Assembly (NCBI GenBank): GCA_002508425.1
Contig: DAKU01000003.1
Coordinates: 10,573-18,190, forward strand
Source: Methanosarcinaceae archaeon UBA470
GTDB taxonomy: Archaea > Halobacteriota > Methanosarcinia > Methanosarcinales > Methanosarcinaceae
DNA: 7,618 nt
Reading direction: 5' to 3'
The position numbers were made by a program, and so were the translations under genes. The notes below the pieces were generated by a model. The model was not told where the DNA came from. It worked only from the letters and a program-made list of their open reading frames with translations, and searched no databases. Shown in pieces: positions 6,701 through 7,618 of this stretch (positions are counted from its first letter, which is position 1; each line of letters begins with the position of its first letter).

Positions 6701-7180
6701 GTATGCATAATTTCCTGATAATGCAACGCCTCCCGCATAAATTGAACTATAATTTCCTGAAATAGTTGGTGCTGCTGAATTTGCGATGTCAACTATTACC
6801 AGGCCATTTTGTCCATCGGCTACGTATGCATAATTTCCTGATATAACAATATTGTTAATTACTGATGGAGTTGTAACTCTCCCTTTTTCGATAGGATTGG
6901 AAACATCAGTAACATCTAAAACCAGTAAATCCTGTCCTTGTCCAACATATGCATAATTGCCGTTTACAACAACGTTGTAAATGCTTCCACCGCGGTGACT
7001 GACAAAATCTTCTCCCTGTGTTATAATAGCATTTGTAATACTGGCGGTATCGTAGTTATTTTCATTATATTGACTAACTAAATCTACTTTGAGTTCTTCA
7101 GCTGCTCCGATCCCTGCGATCATTAGCATCAAAAATACTGCGACTCCAAAATAGATACATCCACTTGACTTGAGTTGCAC
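3731..7180 (-). CDS. Surface-anchored LVIVD beta-propeller protein with FN3-like domains and PGF-CTERM
   Basis: This gene encodes 1149 residues from a GTG start to the TGA at 3731-3733. The start is fixed by GGAGTGAT just upstream and by the signal peptide it opens (cleavage near A27|E28). Domains in order: 14 LVIVD-type repeats of about 42 residues (67-636; core NYAYVADG..GLVIVDITNPAAP); two closely related FN3-like domains (641-733, 734-829), each starting from a D-T-hydrophobic-PPASVTNL motif; a more divergent third one (830-910); a Ser/Gly linker (911-937); a PGF-pre-PGF-type domain (938-1090); a Thr/Glu-rich stalk; and PGF, a hydrophobic span and RRN at the very end. Family knowledge: PGF-CTERM proteins are processed and lipid-anchored by archaeosortase A, and LVIVD repeats form propellers that often act in binding. 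Many N-X-S/T sequons suggest glycosylation. It is probably an S-layer-associated adhesin or binding protein; no enzyme motif was seen and the ligand is unknown. Base composition is more AT-rich than the neighbouring A2M-like gene. Confidence 0.95.
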   Translation of the reverse strand: MQLKSSGCIYFGVAVFLMLMIAGIGAAEELKVDLVSQYNENNYDTASITNAIITQGEDFVSHRGGSIYNVVVNGNYAYVGQGQDLLVLDVTDVSNPIEKGRVTTPSVINNIVISGNYAYVADGQNGLVIVDIANSAAPTISGNYSSIYAGGVALSGNYAYIASGSRGLVSLDITNPAAPTRVGTYNTTGFASKVVVEGNYAYIADDASGLVVVNIVNPGVLTLTGSYDTAGTASDVFVSGNYAYIADGDSGLQVIDIEDPSAPTLAGNYDTAGFATDVMVDGTHAYIADATNGFVILDITNPAAPASAGSYTMESIHAYCVDVEGNYAYVAFGRSGLSIVDITNPAATTNAGTYTTTAGFANGIAVSDDYAYIANGYMGLMIVDITNPAAPASAGSYITTGYAHDIAMSGNNAYVADGRAGLVIIDTTNATAPTLKGKYTDTINQAFGVAVSENYTYVAYNSSGIVILDVTNPAAPVAVGGYDTAGTSEDVVVEGNYAYVADGDNGLVIVDITNPAAAALKGTYDTVGDAEGVAVAGNYAYVADGSNGLVVVDVTNPAAPTLVGNYDTNFAQSVTVSGNYAFIADDSAGLVIVNIANPAALINEGSFNTAGFAYDVAVSDNYVYVADFGNGLVILSVDGAADTVPPASVTNLKEASSNSSWINWTWTKPSDADFSHVTVYIDDVFVTNTSEAYYNLTNLTEGSTHTIGLKTVDTSGNINPIWTNDSANATELLVDTIPPASVTNLDDSDSDSSWINWAWTNPSDADFSYAMVYIDGEFVTNTTNSSVNSYNATGLSNATNYTIAICTVDASGNINSTLVNDTAIAMKLPGISNVAGSDITKNSITLTWDASNDTSRVQIGRDGAILGNVTNSTSYVDSGLSAGKTYSYTLVPYTSEELAGKAVTAKLNTKSSSSGGSGGSSSSKSSSSSGGSSGAASVEDYTNLALKDANTQYLEMNENVTYLFTKEGNPVQSISFYSLKNSGQITSTIEVLNNRSKLVNTTPEGSIYKYVNIWVGKGGFVTSSTLKDAKINFKVNNSWMDQMDVEPEDVQLQIYSGNAWEMLPTTVVNSTESYVTFESETSGFSNFAITAEKTLESPVSSEVETQTEEVATDVTSNATPTTEEPQTPGFETLFAVGGLLAVVYLVRRN
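3734..3802 (-). other. PGF-CTERM archaeosortase signal
   Basis: Residues 1127-1149 consist of a PGF motif (1128-1130), a hydrophobic span (LFAVGGLLAVVYLV) and a terminal RRN, preceded by a Thr/Glu/Pro-rich stalk. This is the tripartite signal recognised by archaeosortase A, which removes the segment and leads to lipid anchoring at the cell surface. Confidence 0.93.
3911..4369 (-). other. PGF-pre-PGF-type domain
   Basis: Residues 938-1090 carry the usual features of this archaeal domain: ISFYSLKNSGQITSTIEVL, YKYVNIWVGKGGF, INFKVNNSWM, VQLQIYSGNAWEMLPT and a closing TSGFSNFAIT. It is known as the module just before PGF-CTERM anchors in methanogen surface proteins. Identification is by remembered pattern. 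Confidence 0.85.
4370..4450 (-). other. Ser/Gly low-complexity linker
   Basis: Residues 911-937 are almost entirely Ser and Gly with two Lys and two Ala, next to the PGF-pre-PGF domain. It is likely a flexible and possibly O-glycosylated linker that lets the distal propellers move away from the anchor. Confidence 0.85.
4451..5260 (-). other. Three fibronectin-III-like domains of the LVIVD protein
   Basis: Residues 641-910. The first two are about 93-96 residues each and clearly duplicated: both have PPASVTNL, SSWINW, PSDADFS, VYID and NDSA/NDTA-type ends. The third has ITLTWDASNDTSRVQI and YSYTLVPYTS and is divergent. Domains of this kind act as spacers or adhesion modules in methanogen surface proteins. 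The FN3 call rests on the Trp/Tyr pattern and length, not on a profile search. Confidence 0.75.
5273..6982 (-). repeat. Fourteen LVIVD repeats (about 126 bp each)
   Basis: Fourteen in-frame units, residues 67-636, each about 39-44 residues, were counted by eye. Each has the pattern [strand]-GNYAYVADG-x2-GLVIVDITNPAAPT-x2-G-x-YDT. Units 5, 11 and 12 are closest to consensus; units 1, 7, 9 and 10 are the most divergent. The last unit stops after GLVILSV and lacks the final strand, and a matching strand (LVSQYNENNYDT, residues 34-45) stands at the N terminus. At DNA level the units are similar but not identical. Confidence 0.9.
7100..7180 (-). other. Signal peptide of the LVIVD protein
   Basis: Residues 1-27 have a basic start (MQLK), a hydrophobic core (FGVAVFLMLMIAGIG) and an Ala-Ala cleavage site before EELKVD. 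This is a Sec-type signal peptide and agrees with the C-terminal PGF-CTERM anchor. Confidence 0.85.
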
Positions 7181-7569
7181 TTTATCACTCCAGTTTTAGT
7201 GGTTTCGAAAGCAAATTCATTATCTGTTTCACTTTTTGTAATAATTATATAGTGGAAACTACTTTCTTTTCTACTTGGAAAGTATTGGACCACGTTCTTC
7301 TCATTTCTGGTGTAAGGCTTGGAAATCCCCTCATACTCATCACTGACGCGGTCAGTATAATTTAGATAAGTGTTATTTTTATCTGAATTAATTTTTTCAT
7401 TAAGTATTCCCGGCACACCTGAGAACGGTGGTACAACATCACTACTACTGAAACAAGCAGCAGCTATGTGTGAGGCATTTCCACTTTTCTGAAAACAGTA
7501 CTTTTGATTACCTACACTAATAATAAAAGCAATCAGAAGTACAACAGGAATAATTACCTGTCTTTGCAT
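7129..7569 (-). CDS. Small exported or membrane-anchored protein of unknown function
   Basis: I do not recognise this protein. From the ATG at 7567-7569 it has 146 residues: MQRQ, then a hydrophobic segment (VIIPVVLLIAFIISVG, residues 5-20) that could be a signal peptide or anchor, then a polar region rich in Ser, Asn, Lys and Tyr with Cys25, Cys39 and Cys131. It ends in SILESQYF. The last 52 bases overlap the start of the LVIVD gene in another frame, and that gene's ribosome binding site lies inside it, so the two may be translationally coupled. Ribosome binding upstream of the ATG is weak (GTGGTTC). The frame has no stop between 7570 and the window edge, so the true start could lie outside, although the hydrophobic segment right after Met1 favours this one. 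It is more AT-rich than the two large genes. It may be a real envelope protein, a fragment of a longer one, or a decaying gene. Confidence 0.55.
   Translation of the reverse strand: MQRQVIIPVVLLIAFIISVGNQKYCFQKSGNASHIAAACFSSSDVVPPFSGVPGILNEKINSDKNNTYLNYTDRVSDEYEGISKPYTRNEKNVVQYFPSRKESSFHYIIITKSETDNEFAFETTKTGVIKCNSSQVDVSILESQYF
7184..7191 (-). promoter_or_regulatory. Ribosome binding site deciding the GTG start of the LVIVD gene
   Basis: The minus strand reads GGAGTGAT, then AAA, then GTG. It is one base short of the ideal archaeal GGAGGTGAT and its GGAG core is 7 bases from the start. It lies inside the coding sequence of the upstream small gene and is the main reason for accepting a non-ATG start. 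Confidence 0.8.
7241..7250 (-). promoter_or_regulatory. Possible internal TATA box for the LVIVD gene
   Basis: The minus strand reads TTTCCACTATATAATTATTAC, here shown around the ATATAATTAT core. A start about 25 bases downstream would fall near 7220 and give a leader of about 40 bases. It lies within the upstream small gene, so it could give the LVIVD gene expression independent of that gene. AT-rich sequence makes chance matches likely. Confidence 0.35.
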
Positions 7570-7618
7570 GATCGAACCACTTAAACTTTTAATACTCCGG
7601 TCTGAAAGGAGATGTATA

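Noticed and set aside
5273..6982. Regular repeats that could suggest a CRISPR array
   Set aside because: The repeats are about 126 bp, contiguous, in frame and diverge at codon level; there are no short identical repeats with unique spacers.
7129..7180. A frameshift joining the small gene to the LVIVD gene
   Set aside because: The LVIVD gene has its own strong ribosome binding site, GTG start and complete signal peptide, and the small protein has its own hydrophobic N terminus, so two separate genes fit better.
1..7618. tRNA, rRNA, insertion sequences, attachment sites, riboswitches
   Set aside because: None seen on either strand by reading. The only non-coding stretch of note is 3543-3730, which holds the terminator and promoter listed.

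Overview
The window looks like a stretch of methanogenic archaeal chromosome, most likely from the Methanosarcinales. This rests on a C-terminal PGF-CTERM (archaeosortase) signal preceded by a PGF-pre-PGF-type domain, LVIVD-repeat and Ser/Thr/Asn-rich surface-protein architecture with many N-glycosylation sequons, GGAGTGAT/GAGGG ribosome binding sites and TATA-type promoters. The species cannot be fixed from the sequence. All real genes lie on the minus strand, so the window reads right to left.

Layout in the direction of transcription. (1) 7129-7569: a small protein with an N-terminal hydrophobic segment, of unknown function. Its reading frame is still open at the right edge of the window. 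(2) 3731-7180: a 1149-residue secreted, surface-anchored protein with 14 LVIVD beta-propeller repeats, three fibronectin-III-like domains, a Ser/Gly linker, a PGF-pre-PGF domain and a PGF-CTERM anchor. It starts with GTG inside the end of gene 1 (52-base overlap). (3) 3543-3730: an intergenic region with a hairpin plus T7 terminator for gene 2, then an inverted repeat, TATA box and ribosome binding site for gene 3. (4) 3542 down to the left edge: the first 1180 codons of an alpha-2-macroglobulin / complement-C3-like thioester lipoprotein, cut by the window edge in the thioester domain. This last gene is open to the edge and has no stop codon in the window.

The highlight is the alpha-2-macroglobulin gene. 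It is not of the usual bacterial YfhM/YfaS style. It carries the metazoan hallmarks: ETDKPIYKPGQ in MG2, YVLPKF in MG3, FPETWVW after a Pro/Ala/Met-rich bait-like segment, and PYGCGEQN at the thioester. It also has a C3/C4B-type catalytic histidine in VIHQDMMGG, 114 residues after the thioester cysteine. With a lipobox at its N terminus, it is predicted to be a membrane-tethered protein on the outside of the cell that can bond covalently to targets. All three products appear to be exported or envelope proteins, so the locus reads as a cell-surface module. Any functional link between gene 2 and gene 4 is inference from adjacency only.
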